Source: Actinomadura coerulea (lineage in GTDB: Bacteria > Actinomycetota > Actinomycetes > Streptosporangiales > Streptosporangiaceae). Taken from it: 64,000 nt of DNA. Every line of letters starts with the position of its first letter. The first letter of the stretch is position 1. The stretch spans positions 4,402,001-4,466,000 of the forward strand of contig NZ_JACHMQ010000001.1 in assembly GCF_014208105.1 (NCBI RefSeq), read 5' to 3'. The notes below the pieces were generated by a model, which saw only the letters and a list, made by a program, of their open reading frames with translations, made no database searches and was not told the origin of the DNA. The position numbers and the translations under genes were made by a program. This document shows positions 8,051-16,391 of the stretch, piece after piece.

Positions 8051-9222
8051 TGGTCCGCTCCGAGGATCAGCCCGCTGGTCGGGACGCCGGTACCGGCGGT
8101 GACGAGGACGTTGTGGACGTCGCCCGGCTGGTTCACCGAGGTGCCCCGGACGAGCCGGACGGCCTCGGCGATGCCGTTCATCCCGTGGATGTAGGCCTCG
8201 CCGAGCTGGCCGCCGTGGGTGTTGGCGGGCAGCCGGCCGCCGAGCTCCAGGTTGCCGTCGGCGACGAAGTCCTTGCCCTCCCCCTTCGCGCAGAAGCCCA
8301 GCTCCTCCAGCTGCGGGAGGACGAGCGGGGTGAAGTGGTCGTAGAGGATCGCCGCCTGGACGTCGGCCGGGGTGAGCCGCGACTGCCCGTAGAGCTGCCG
8401 CCCCACCAGGCCCATCTCCGGGATGCCGGTGATCTCCGAGCGGTAGTAGCTGGTCATCATGTGCTGGTCGTTGCCGGAGCCCTGCGCCGCGCCCCAGACC
8501 ACGGCGGGCCGGTGCGGGAGGTCGCGGGCCCGCTCGGCGGAGACGACGACGAGGGCCTGGCCGCCGTCGCTCTCCTGGCAGCAGTCCAGCAGCCGGAGCG
8601 GCTCGGCGATCCAGCGGGACGCCTGGTGGTCCTCCAGCGTGATCGGCCGCCCGTAGAACCACGCGGCCGGGTTCGCGGCGGCGTGCCTGCGGTCGACGAC
8701 GGCGATGCGGCCGAAGTCCTCGCTGGTCGCGCCGTACTCGTGCATGTAGCGGCGGGCGAACATCGCGACCCACTGGGCGGGGGTCGAGAGCCCGAACGGG
8801 TTCATCCACGCGTACGCGGCGCTGTCTGCGCTGACGTCCATCGGGCGGTCGGCCTGCCCGAGGCCGTAGCGGGTGCCGGACCGCTCGTTGAACGCGCGGT
8901 AGCACACGACGACGTCGGCGACGCCGGTCGCGACGGCCATCGCGGCCTGCTGGACGGTGCCGCAGGCCGCGCCGCCGCCGTGCCCGACGCGCGAGAAGAA
9001 CTTCAGCTCGCCGATGCCGAGGTTGCGCGCGATGTGGATCTCGGAGCTGGTGTCGGCGGTGAAGGTCACCATGCCGTCCACGTCGGACGGCTGGAGCCCC
9101 GCGTCCACGATCGCGGCGAGCACCGCCTCGCAGGCGAGCCGCAGCTCGCTGCGGCCCGACTCCTTGGAGAACTCGGTGGCGCCGATCCCGGCGACCGCGG
9201 CCGCCCCTGGCAGCACGCTCAT
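8047..9222 (-). CDS. ltp2: Steroid side-chain retro-aldolase Ltp2 (thiolase fold)
   Basis: A 391-residue SCP2-thiolase-like protein. In the known pathway Ltp2, working with the DUF35 domain of ChsH2, cleaves 17-hydroxy-3-oxo-pregnene-20-carboxyl-CoA to androstenedione and propionyl-CoA. Tyrosines at positions 294 (ILYDHF) and 344 (EAYIHG) match the two tyrosines I recall as essential in the Thermomonospora curvata enzyme. Context fits exactly: the partner genes chsH1 and chsH2 lie just upstream in one overlapping transcription unit. The start ATG at 9222 overlaps the chsH1 stop. Very secure. Confidence 0.93.
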   Translation of the reverse strand: MSVLPGAAAVAGIGATEFSKESGRSELRLACEAVLAAIVDAGLQPSDVDGMVTFTADTSSEIHIARNLGIGELKFFSRVGHGGGAACGTVQQAAMAVATGVADVVVCYRAFNERSGTRYGLGQADRPMDVSADSAAYAWMNPFGLSTPAQWVAMFARRYMHEYGATSEDFGRIAVVDRRHAAANPAAWFYGRPITLEDHQASRWIAEPLRLLDCCQESDGGQALVVVSAERARDLPHRPAVVWGAAQGSGNDQHMMTSYYRSEITGIPEMGLVGRQLYGQSRLTPADVQAAILYDHFTPLVLPQLEELGFCAKGEGKDFVADGNLELGGRLPANTHGGQLGEAYIHGMNGIAEAVRLVRGTSVNQPGDVHNVLVTAGTGVPTSGLILGADQ

Positions 9223-9713
9223 GCGCCGCTCCCCTGTACTTCGACGGCCCGTGCTTGGACGACCGGTACTTCGACGGCGGGCAGTTCGACCACGACGGTG
9301 CCGGTGACGTGCGGGCCGATCGCGTTGACGCCGCGCACGGCGATCTCGACCCGGCGGCCGGAGTCGTCCTTGGCCGCGACGGTGCCGGTCAGCACCATCG
9401 TGTCGCCCGGGTAGTTGGGCGCGCCCAGCCTGATCCTGATGGCCCTGACCACCGCGGCGGGGCCGGCCCAGCCCGTCACGTACCGGTCGACGAGCCCGTT
9501 GGTGGTCAGGATGTTCATGAAGACGTCCCTGGAGCCGCGCTCGACGGCGAGCGACGGGTCGTGGTGGACGTCCTGGTAGTCGCGGCTCGCCAGCGCGGTC
9601 GCGACGATCATCGTGCGGGTCAGGGGGATGCTCAGCTCGGGAAGCTCCTCCCCCACCGCGACGTCCTCGTAGCTCCTGCTCACGGCGTCTCCGGTCACGG
9701 CGTCTCCGCTCAC
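9219..9713 (-). CDS. chsH1: Steroid enoyl-CoA hydratase small subunit ChsH1 (MaoC-like)
   Basis: A single hot-dog protein matching mycobacterial ChsH1 closely: TALASRDYQDVHHD with the Asp-x4-His pair, then FMNILTTNGLVDRYVT and WAGPAAVV. ChsH1 pairs with the MaoC domain of ChsH2 to hydrate 3-oxo-pregnadiene-20-carboxyl-CoA before Ltp2 cleavage. The start is uncertain: three in-frame GTG codons at 9713, 9698 and 9683 lie in a tandem 15-base repeat. I list the first, which overlaps the chsE1 stop as GTGA (164 residues). The third gives a product nearer the family length of about 130. Confidence 0.9.
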   Translation of the reverse strand: MSGDAVTGDAVSRSYEDVAVGEELPELSIPLTRTMIVATALASRDYQDVHHDPSLAVERGSRDVFMNILTTNGLVDRYVTGWAGPAAVVRAIRIRLGAPNYPGDTMVLTGTVAAKDDSGRRVEIAVRGVNAIGPHVTGTVVVELPAVEVPVVQARAVEVQGSGA

Positions 9714-10774
9714 AGGGCCGCCCCCAGGAGCTCCAGGTCGGACGACGCGCCGCCGAGCGTCCCGGAGATCTGCTTGCCCCACAGGAAGTGGCGGTGCACC
9801 GGGTAGTCGACGTCCACGCCGATGCCGCCGTGCAGGTGCTGGACGCGGTGGACGACGTTCAGCCCGCCCTCGTCCGACCACCACTTGGCGACGAGCACGG
9901 CGGTCTCGGCGTCCTCCCCGGCGTCGACCAGCGAGAGGGCGTGCCAGAGGCAGACGCGCAGCGCGTCGATCTCGATGTAGCAGTCGGCGAGCTGGTGCTG
10001 GGCGGCCTGGAAGGTGGCGAGCGGGCGGCCGAACTGCTCGCGGCCCGACAGGTAGTCGGCGGCCATGCGCAGCGCGCCCTCCGCGACGCCGACCTGGACG
10101 GCGGCCAGGGAGACGCGGGCCAGCCGCAGCGCCGTGGCGAGCGCGCCGTCCGGAAGGGCCCGCGCCGGGGCGCCGTCGAGGGTCAGGTGACCGGCGGCGT
10201 CGCGGCCGGTGGTCTCCGCGCGCTCCCACGCCACCCCGGCGGCCGAGGCCTCCAGCAGGAACAGGCCGGGCCCTTCCGGCGAGACGGCCGAGACGAGGAC
10301 GTGGCTCGCGCCGAACGGCGTCGGGACGGCGGCCTTCGTGCCGGTCAGCACCCAGTTCCCGCCGTCGCGGACGGCGGCGCAGCGCGGCGCGGCGGGGTCG
10401 GCGGGGGCGAACTCCTCCAGCGCGACGGTCGGCCGCGACGTCCCGTCCGCGAAGGCCGCGGGGACGTCCTCGCCGTGCGAGGCGAGCGTGAGCGCGGCGA
10501 CGACGGCGGGCCAGACCGGGACGGGGGCGACGGTGCGGCCCTGCTCCTCCAGCAGGACGGCCAGCCCGGCGGCGCCGAGTCCCGCGCCGCCCGCGGACTC
10601 GGGCAGCGCGACGCCGAGCAGGCCCGTCTCGCCGAGCTCGGCCCACAGGCCCTCGTCGTACCCGCGCTCGGACCCCTCGGCGTCCTTGATCCGCGCCTGC
10701 GTGGCGCGGTCGGTGAAGATCTGCCGGGCGAGGTCCCTGACCGCCTCCAGCTCTTCGCCAAGCGTGAAGTCCAT
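9710..10774 (-). CDS. chsE1: Acyl-CoA dehydrogenase subunit ChsE1 (FadE28-like)
   Basis: A 354-residue acyl-CoA dehydrogenase fold protein. The usual catalytic-glutamate segment is replaced (RLARVSLAAVQVG has no Glu), while the flavin-contacting GREQFGRPLATFQAAQHQLAD region is intact. This is the pattern of the non-catalytic partner in alpha2beta2 steroid dehydrogenases. With ChsE2 it oxidises 3-oxo-pregnene-20-carboxyl-CoA. The ATG at 10774 overlaps the chsH2 stop by one base. In M. tuberculosis the two chsE genes are adjacent; here chsH2 lies between them. Confidence 0.9.
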   Translation of the reverse strand: MDFTLGEELEAVRDLARQIFTDRATQARIKDAEGSERGYDEGLWAELGETGLLGVALPESAGGAGLGAAGLAVLLEEQGRTVAPVPVWPAVVAALTLASHGEDVPAAFADGTSRPTVALEEFAPADPAAPRCAAVRDGGNWVLTGTKAAVPTPFGASHVLVSAVSPEGPGLFLLEASAAGVAWERAETTGRDAAGHLTLDGAPARALPDGALATALRLARVSLAAVQVGVAEGALRMAADYLSGREQFGRPLATFQAAQHQLADCYIEIDALRVCLWHALSLVDAGEDAETAVLVAKWWSDEGGLNVVHRVQHLHGGIGVDVDYPVHRHFLWGKQISGTLGGASSDLELLGAAL

Positions 10775-11757
10775 CAGCGCTCCTTGGAAATACGGGGCGG
10801 TCCGGCGGGGCGGAACGCCGGCAGGGACAGGTCGGGGTCCGGGTCGATCCAGTCGAGGACGACGGGCATGCCGACCTCGACGTCCTGCGGCGCGACCCCG
10901 GTCATGTTGGCGATCAGCCGCGTCCCCTCGGCCAGCTCGATCAGCGCGACGACCAGCGGGTAGTCGAAGGCGGGGTGGCGCGGGTGGTGGTTGACGACGT
11001 AGCTGTAGACGTGGCCCTCGCCCGACGCCTGGACGGTGTCCCAGTCGAACGACCCGCACTGCGGGCAGCACGGCCCCGGCGGGTGCCGCAGCGACTTGCA
11101 GTCGGCGCAGCGCTGGATGACGAGCCGGTGCTCGCGGGCGGCCTCGAACCAGAACGCGTTGTCCAGATTGATCGCCGGGCGCGGGCGCGGCGGCTTCTCC
11201 TCCGCGGGCTCCGGGGCGGGCTTGCCGGCGGGCTTGTCGGCGGGGCGGAACCGCAGGAGGCGCCACCGCTGCGTGGCGACGACCTCGCCGGACTCGTCCC
11301 GGTACGTCTTGACCGTGCTGACGAAGCGTCCGGCGCCGAGCGCCGTCTTCTTCTCCGGGGAGATCGACTCGACGGTCTCCTCGACGCTGACGCGGTCGCC
11401 CGGCACCAGCTCCCGGTGGAACTCGAACTCCGAGTCGGTCGCGACGACGGAGGTGTAGCCGCCCTCGGCCAGCAGCTCGGTCAGCTCGTCGGGGCCCGCG
11501 GGGTCGGCGCGGACGGACGCGGCGTACCCGCGCATCGTCCACGCCTGCATCATCGACGCGGGCGCCACGACGCCGTCGCGGCCCGTGGCACGGGCGGCCT
11601 CCTCGTCCAGGTAGACGGGGTTGCCGTCCTCCATGGCCTCGACCCAGTGCCGGATCATGGGGATGTTCACCGGGTCCTGCCCGGTCCGCCGCGCGCCGTA
11701 GGGCCGCCCGGCCCACGCCTGGAGCCGCGCCTCGTACTCCTCGCCGTTCCCGCTCAT
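10774..11757 (-). CDS. chsH2: ChsH2: MaoC hydratase fused to DUF35 (zinc ribbon + OB fold)
   Basis: A 327-residue two-domain protein. Residues 1-168 are a MaoC-like hot dog; a Pro/Lys/Glu-rich linker (about 170-195) leads to a DUF35 domain with zinc ribbon CADC (217-220) and CPQC (231-234), then an OB fold. The MaoC half works with ChsH1 in hydration, and the DUF35 half binds Ltp2 and delivers its substrate. The ATG at 11757 forms an ATGA overlap with chsE2. The linker is longer and more charged than I recall for the mycobacterial protein. Confidence 0.92.
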   Translation of the reverse strand: MSGNGEEYEARLQAWAGRPYGARRTGQDPVNIPMIRHWVEAMEDGNPVYLDEEAARATGRDGVVAPASMMQAWTMRGYAASVRADPAGPDELTELLAEGGYTSVVATDSEFEFHRELVPGDRVSVEETVESISPEKKTALGAGRFVSTVKTYRDESGEVVATQRWRLLRFRPADKPAGKPAPEPAEEKPPRPRPAINLDNAFWFEAAREHRLVIQRCADCKSLRHPPGPCCPQCGSFDWDTVQASGEGHVYSYVVNHHPRHPAFDYPLVVALIELAEGTRLIANMTGVAPQDVEVGMPVVLDWIDPDPDLSLPAFRPAGPPRISKER

Positions 11758-12917
11758 GACCGCCTCGACCTCGGCAGACCCAGTCCCTGGACGGCGACCA
11801 TGTCGCGCAGCACCTCGTTGACGCCGCCGCCGAAGGTGTTGACGATGCCCTGCCGCGACAGCTGCTCGATCTGCCCGTGCAGCACGGCCCCCGGCGACTC
11901 GGGGCGGATCCGGCCGGCGGCGCCGAGGATGCCGGTCAGCGTCCGCTGGACGTCGATGTGCGTCTCGGTCCCGTAGGACTTGGCGGCGCCGGCCTGCGCG
12001 CCGGTCAGCGTCCCGGCCTCCACCGCCATCGTCATCTTCCAGTTCATCAGCCGCATCGCCTCCAGCCTGGCGTGCGTGCGGGCGAGGTCGGCCCGCACCC
12101 ACGGCAGGTCGATCACCCCGTTCCCGCGCGCCCACTCGCGGACGTCCTCCCACAGCCGGATCATCCGGCCGCCGAGCGCGGCGAGCCCGATGCGCTCGTG
12201 GTTGAGCTGCGTGGTGATCAGGCTCCAGCCGCCGTCGACGTCCCCGACCACCGATGACGCGGGCACCTGGACGCCGTTGTAGTACGTCGCCGTGACGACC
12301 ATCCCGCCGACCGTCGGGATGGGGCTCCAGGAGAACCCGTCGGCGTCGGTCGGGACGATCAGGATCGAGATGCCCTTGTGCTTCGGCGCGTCCGGGTTCG
12401 TGCGCGCCGCGAGCCAGATGTGGTCGGCGGTGTTGGCGCCGCTGGTGAAGACCTTGCTGCCGTCGATGACGTACCGGTCGCCGTCCCGGACGGCCCTGGT
12501 GCGCAGCGAGGCGAGGTCGGTCCCGGCGTCGGGCTCGGTGTAGCCGATCGCGAAGACGATGTCGCCGGACAGGATGCCGGGCAGGTACCTGCGCTTCTGC
12601 TCGTCGGTGCCGAACCGCATCAGCGTGGGGCCGACCGTGTTGACGGTGACGAACGGGAACGGCAGCCCGGCGCGCTGCACCTCGTCGAAGAACACGTACT
12701 GCTCGGCGACCGACCTGCCCTGCCCGCCGTACTCCTCCGGCCAGCCGTAGCCGAGCCAGCCGTCGTTGCCGAGCATCTTGACGATCTCGCGGAACCGCTC
12801 GCCGCCGACGCCCTGCTCGCCGGCGCGGCGCCGCACGTCCTCGGGCAGCAGGCCCGCGAAGTACGCCCTCAGTTCCGCGCGCAACTCGCGATGCGCCTCG
12901 GACTCACGCAGATCCAT
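11754..12917 (-). CDS. chsE2: Acyl-CoA dehydrogenase catalytic subunit ChsE2 (FadE29-like)
   Basis: A 387-residue acyl-CoA dehydrogenase. It has the FAD/substrate motifs GYTEPDAGTDLASL (125-138) and VIDGSKVFTSGA, and the catalytic Glu in NHERIGLAALGG, residue 241 by my count. The C-terminal FGGGVNEVLRDMVA is typical of FadE29. It is the catalytic partner of ChsE1 in oxidation of the three-carbon sterol side chain. It overlaps chsH2 by four bases and follows the fadD17-like gene by about 30 bases, so it is probably on the same transcript. Confidence 0.92.
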   Translation of the reverse strand: MDLRESEAHRELRAELRAYFAGLLPEDVRRRAGEQGVGGERFREIVKMLGNDGWLGYGWPEEYGGQGRSVAEQYVFFDEVQRAGLPFPFVTVNTVGPTLMRFGTDEQKRRYLPGILSGDIVFAIGYTEPDAGTDLASLRTRAVRDGDRYVIDGSKVFTSGANTADHIWLAARTNPDAPKHKGISILIVPTDADGFSWSPIPTVGGMVVTATYYNGVQVPASSVVGDVDGGWSLITTQLNHERIGLAALGGRMIRLWEDVREWARGNGVIDLPWVRADLARTHARLEAMRLMNWKMTMAVEAGTLTGAQAGAAKSYGTETHIDVQRTLTGILGAAGRIRPESPGAVLHGQIEQLSRQGIVNTFGGGVNEVLRDMVAVQGLGLPRSRRS

Positions 12918-12947
12918 ACATGCCCTTTCTCGGTCGGGGACGGTCGG

Positions 12948-14657
12948 TCAGGGGAGGAAGCGCCCGCGGCCCGCGGCGGTGAACTCCTCGCGGAGCGCGG
13001 CCTTGTCCGCCTCGGTCATCGGGACGTACTCCGGCGAGCCGCGGCCCGCCCACCGGAACACGGGGTCGGACGTGCGCCAGCCGTCGAGCTGCAGCTCCTT
13101 CTTCTTGAGCTTTCCCGACCCGGTCGTCGGCAGGGCGTGCGAGACGCGCACGAAGCGCGGCGCGCCCTTGGTGCCGAGGTCGTCCTGGCGGGCCAGGAAG
13201 GCGGGCAGGTCCAGGTCCTCGAACTCGACCCCCTCGGGGATCTCGATGGCCGCCATCACCTGGTCGCCCGAGCGCGGGTCGGGCACGCCGAACGCGACCG
13301 CGTCCACGATCTTCGGGTGGCGGCGGACGACGTTCTGGGTGAGCAGCGCGGAGATGTTCTCCGAGTCGACCCGGATCCAGTCGCCGGACCGCCCGCCGAA
13401 GTACAGGAACCCGTCGCCGTCGACGTAGCCGAGGTCGCCCGTCCAGTACCAGCCGTGCCTGACCCGCTCGGCGTCGGCCTCGGGGTTGTTGTAGTAGCCC
13501 TCGAACCTGGCCGCGCCGCGCACGTCGACGATCTCCCCGACGGCGGCCTCGGCGTTGGTGACGCGGCCGTGCCCGTCCAGCACGGCGGGCGCGCAGGTCT
13601 CGCACGTCTCGGGGTTGACGACGCGGACGCCGTCGTGGGCGGGGCGGCCGAGCGCGCCCGGCGGCGCCTGCGGATCCCGCCTGATCATGCCCGCGCTCTC
13701 GCTGGACCCGTAGCCCTCGACCAGCCGGGCGCCGAAGCGGCGCGCGAACTCGGCCTTGTCCTCCGGGGACGCCTCCGTGCCGAACCCGTGCGTCAGCGTG
13801 TTGTCGCCGTCGTCCGGCTTCTCGGGGGTGGCGAGGACATAGCCGATCGCCTTGCCGACGTAGGTGAAGAACGTCGCGCCGTAGTACCGGACGTCCGGCA
13901 GGAACCCCGACGCGGAGAACTTCCTCGCCAGCGCGACGGTCGCGCCCACCGCCAGCGACGGCGCCCACAGCGCCATCAGCGCGTTGCCGTGGAACAGCGG
14001 CATGGAGCAGTAGCTGACGTCCTCGCGCTTGACGTCGTACTTGGCGCTGTTGTCGCGGCCCAGCTCGGCGAGCCTGCCCTGCGAGCAGCGCGCCGCCTTC
14101 GACGCGCCGGTCGTCCCGGAGGTGAACAGCAGGAGCATCTGCGTCTCAGGGGTGACCGACTCGTCCGCTTCGGGTTCGCAGGCGCGGGCGGCGACCAGTT
14201 CCGGGTAGCCGTCGTCGTCGACCAGCAGGAAGCGGTCGCGCGGGACGCCGATGTCGAGGCCGTCCAGCAGCTCCAGCCCGGCCCGGTCGGTGACGACGAG
14301 TTGGAGGTCGGTGTGCCGGACCTCCTGCTCCAGGTAGGCGCCGGTCCGGGTGGAGTTGATGCCGACGATCGTCGCGCCGCCGAGCGCCGCCGCCCCGAGC
14401 CACAGGACGTACTCCGGGACGTTCTCCAGCAGCACGCCGATGTGGAACGGGCGGTTCCGGGGCTTGTGGGGGGGCGCCCCCCCACAAGAGGCAGGCCCGT
14501 CCTGGCGCAGTTCGCGGGCGAGAGCCGCGCGGGCCGCGCTCTCGCGGACGACCTCGTCCCACGTCCACGTCCGCTCGCGGCTGCGCAGGCCGGGCCGGGT
14601 GTCGCCCAGCCTGGCCAGCAGCATCGCCGCGATCGTCTCGTCACGCACCCGCGGCAC
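12948..14657 (-). CDS. fadD17: FadD17-like acyl-CoA synthetase
   Basis: A 569-residue AMP-forming ligase. The P-loop is LLLFTSGTTGASKAA; YGSSESAG, YWTGDLGYVD and a C-terminal catalytic-lysine region (TGSGKLKKKELQ) follow. The GTTFF-type FTYVGKAIGYVLATPEKPDD block and the DPVF tail are typical of FadD17, which activates sterol side-chain acids. The GTG start at 14657 lies inside the end of the upstream reductase gene. Odd feature: residues about 57-65 are encoded by a perfect 26-bp GC palindrome that looks inserted in frame. A similar ligase is present at 47004-48629. Confidence 0.88.
   Translation of the reverse strand: MPRVRDETIAAMLLARLGDTRPGLRSRERTWTWDEVVRESAARAALARELRQDGPASCGGAPPHKPRNRPFHIGVLLENVPEYVLWLGAAALGGATIVGINSTRTGAYLEQEVRHTDLQLVVTDRAGLELLDGLDIGVPRDRFLLVDDDGYPELVAARACEPEADESVTPETQMLLLFTSGTTGASKAARCSQGRLAELGRDNSAKYDVKREDVSYCSMPLFHGNALMALWAPSLAVGATVALARKFSASGFLPDVRYYGATFFTYVGKAIGYVLATPEKPDDGDNTLTHGFGTEASPEDKAEFARRFGARLVEGYGSSESAGMIRRDPQAPPGALGRPAHDGVRVVNPETCETCAPAVLDGHGRVTNAEAAVGEIVDVRGAARFEGYYNNPEADAERVRHGWYWTGDLGYVDGDGFLYFGGRSGDWIRVDSENISALLTQNVVRRHPKIVDAVAFGVPDPRSGDQVMAAIEIPEGVEFEDLDLPAFLARQDDLGTKGAPRFVRVSHALPTTGSGKLKKKELQLDGWRTSDPVFRWAGRGSPEYVPMTEADKAALREEFTAAGRGRFLP
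14463..14488. repeat. Perfect 26-bp GC palindrome inside the fadD17-like gene
   Basis: The 12-base arms CTTGTGGGGGGG and its exact complement surround a central CG. It is read in frame as a CGGAPPHKP-type peptide in a loop region where other FadD17 proteins, as I recall them, have no such insert. A related hairpin is at the start of the neighbouring gene (15848-15869). Confidence 0.7.
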
Positions 14658-15888
14658 CCCAGGCCGGCTCGGTGGACAGGACGCAGTGCGTGCCGCCGTA
14701 GATCGCGGTCATGCACTTGTTGCAGTGGATGCACAGGGACTCGGTCGCCGGCTCGTCCTTGATCCGGTTGATCAGGTCGGGCTCGCGCAGCAGGGCGCGG
14801 GCCATCGCGACGAACTGGAAGCCCTCCGCCATCGCGGTGTCCATGCCCGCCCTGTCGGTGACGCCGCCCAGCAGGATCATCGGCAGCTTCACCGCGGCGC
14901 GGATCTGCCGGGCGTCCCTGAGCAGGTAGAGGTCCTCGTAGGGGTAGGACTTCAGGAAGTGCCTGCCGATCAGCTTGATCCCGAGCTTGGTCGGCTGCTT
15001 CATGACGGCGGCGAACTCGTGCAGCGGCGCGTCGCCCTTGAACAGGTACATGGGGTTGAGCAGGGAGCTTCCGGCGGTCATCTGGAGGGCGTCGACGGAG
15101 CCGTCGGCCTCCAGCCGGCGGGCGACCTGGATGGCCTCGTCGATCCAGAAGCCGCCGGGCACGCCGTCGTCCATGTTGAGCTTCGCGGTGATCGCGATGC
15201 GGTCGCCGACGGCGTCGCGGACGGCGCGGCCGATGTCGCGCGCCAGCCGGGCGCGGTTCTCCAGCGACCCGCCGTACTCGTCCTTGCGGTGGTTGATCTT
15301 GGGGCTGAGGAACGCGCTCGTCAGGTAGTTGTGCCCCATGTGGATCTCGATGGAGTCGAACCCCGCCTCGATCGCCATCCTGCCCGCGCGGCCGTGCGCC
15401 TCGACGACGCGCTCCAGGTCCGCGTGCGTGGCGGCCCTCGCGACGGTCTGCGTGGTGAGGTGGAAGTGGCGGCTGGGCGCGAGCGCGGGGAGCCCGTTGC
15501 TCTTGGGGTTGGCGACCGGACCGGCGTGCCCGATCTGCGCCTGGACGGCCGCACCCTCCGCGTGCACGGCGTCGGTCAGCCTGCGAAGGCCGGGCATGGC
15601 CTCGTCCCGCCAGTGGATCTGCCTGCGGTCGGTGCGGCCCTCCGGCGCCACCGCGCAGTACGCGACGGTGGTCATCCCGACGCCGCCGCGCGCGTGCCGG
15701 ACATGGAAGTCGATCAGCGCGTCGGTGACCTGGCCGTCCCTGGTCAGCCCCTCGTACGTAGCCGCCTTGATCGTGCGGTTCCGCAGCGTGACCGGCCCGA
15801 GCTTCGCGGGCTCGAACACGTCGGGCTTCGGGGCGGTTGCCGGGGGTTGCGGGGGGTCGCCCCCCCGCAGGCGAGTCGGGTGATTCAT
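14641..15888 (-). CDS. Old-yellow-enzyme family reductase with 4Fe-4S motif
   Basis: A 415-residue NADH:flavin oxidoreductase barrel. FMN-site motifs are visible (TIKAATYEGL, a GHAGP segment, the HMGHNYLTSAFLSPKIN substrate histidines, and SLENRARLARDI). The C-terminal CIHCNKCM plus a later Cys in GTHC form a 2,4-dienoyl-CoA-reductase-type iron-sulfur site. The third, Rossmann-like domain of those enzymes is absent. As first gene of the igr-like operon it probably reduces a double bond in a steroid or side-chain CoA ester; the substrate is not known. The N-terminal residues 7-14 come from a GC hairpin that looks inserted. Confidence 0.82.
   Translation of the reverse strand: MNHPTRLRGGDPPQPPATAPKPDVFEPAKLGPVTLRNRTIKAATYEGLTRDGQVTDALIDFHVRHARGGVGMTTVAYCAVAPEGRTDRRQIHWRDEAMPGLRRLTDAVHAEGAAVQAQIGHAGPVANPKSNGLPALAPSRHFHLTTQTVARAATHADLERVVEAHGRAGRMAIEAGFDSIEIHMGHNYLTSAFLSPKINHRKDEYGGSLENRARLARDIGRAVRDAVGDRIAITAKLNMDDGVPGGFWIDEAIQVARRLEADGSVDALQMTAGSSLLNPMYLFKGDAPLHEFAAVMKQPTKLGIKLIGRHFLKSYPYEDLYLLRDARQIRAAVKLPMILLGGVTDRAGMDTAMAEGFQFVAMARALLREPDLINRIKDEPATESLCIHCNKCMTAIYGGTHCVLSTEPAWGAAGA
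15848..15869. repeat. GC hairpin within the first codons of the OYE-like gene
   Basis: The arms TGCGGGGGG (15848-15856) and CCCCCCGCA (15861-15869) flank a four-base loop. It is read in frame as RGGDPPQP. It is similar in size, composition and encoded peptide to the palindrome at 14463-14488. Confidence 0.6.
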
Positions 15889-15913
15889 CGAAAGTCCTCC
15901 ATCCGGACTAGAC

Positions 15914-15961
15914 GTTAATCAGCGGGATGTCCGGGCACCCTGGACATCCCGCTGACCGGGA
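15914..15961. promoter_or_regulatory. Steroid-type operator pair upstream of the igr-like operon
   Basis: A full palindrome TCCCGCTGACCGGGA lies at 15947-15961, and a half-site ATCAGCGGGA at 15918-15927. The two are also arms of a 14-bp inverted repeat (15919-15932 / 15942-15955). They lie 26-73 bases upstream of the ATG at 15888. The same motif is at the hsd4A/fadA5, kshA/hsaA and hsaD/hsaB control regions. Confidence 0.65.
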
Positions 15962-15979
15962 GCGACGACCCCCTCCGTC

Positions 15980-16035
15980 GACTTGCGGCGTGTTGCCCTT
16001 ATCAGCGCTCTCAGAAGGGCAACACGCCGCAAGTC
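15980..16035 (-). terminator. 21-bp perfect hairpin ending the ABC-transporter operon
   Basis: The arms at 15980-16000 and 16015-16035 are exact inverted copies around a 14-base loop. It overlaps the stop codon of the small membrane protein gene and is the strongest hairpin in the window. It ends the minus-strand transport operon and insulates the igr-like operon promoter beside it. Confidence 0.88.
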
Positions 16036-16384
16036 AACGTGCGCGTAGCGCTTCGGTCAGTTGGTCTGTGTGGTGCTGCTGCTCCAGCAGCTGGCGCAGC
16101 AGCCATAGGCGCAGGACTCGGGTCACGGCGGCGGCCAGGTAGAGGGCCGCGCCCAGGACGGTCACCGCCAGGAACCCGACGGCGAGCGTCTGCAGCGAGC
16201 CCACGTCCCGCAGGTCGTCCTTGGTGAGCGAGACGTTGTAGGCGACGAACGTCCCGGCGATGCCGACGATCATGGCCAGGATCCCGGCGATCCGCGCCGC
16301 CCCGTCGAAGCGGGACCCGTCGGTCCTCAGGCGCTGCTTCCCGACGTCGTCCTTGAACCTCTGGCGCCGTTCCTCGGTGAGCAT
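16034..16384 (-). CDS. Small two-helix membrane protein of unknown function
   Basis: A 116-residue protein. The N-terminus is charged (MLTEERRQRFKDDVGKQR); two hydrophobic segments, about 33-50 and 68-92, should span the membrane; the tail is rich in Gln/Leu/Arg. I do not recognise the family. The ATG at 16384 lies 8 bases after the livF-like stop and the gene precedes the operon's terminator, so it is cotranscribed with the transporter. It could be an accessory or unrelated passenger. Confidence 0.7.
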   Translation of the reverse strand: MLTEERRQRFKDDVGKQRLRTDGSRFDGAARIAGILAMIVGIAGTFVAYNVSLTKDDLRDVGSLQTLAVGFLAVTVLGAALYLAAAVTRVLRLWLLRQLLEQQHHTDQLTEALRAR

Positions 16385-16391
16385 GATGGGG

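Noticed and set aside
12378..14762. A 794-codon open frame opposite chsE2 and fadD17
   Set aside because: It is antisense to two clear enzymes; its composition (Arg, Val, Asp, Gly repeats) is typical of reading GC-rich genes backwards.
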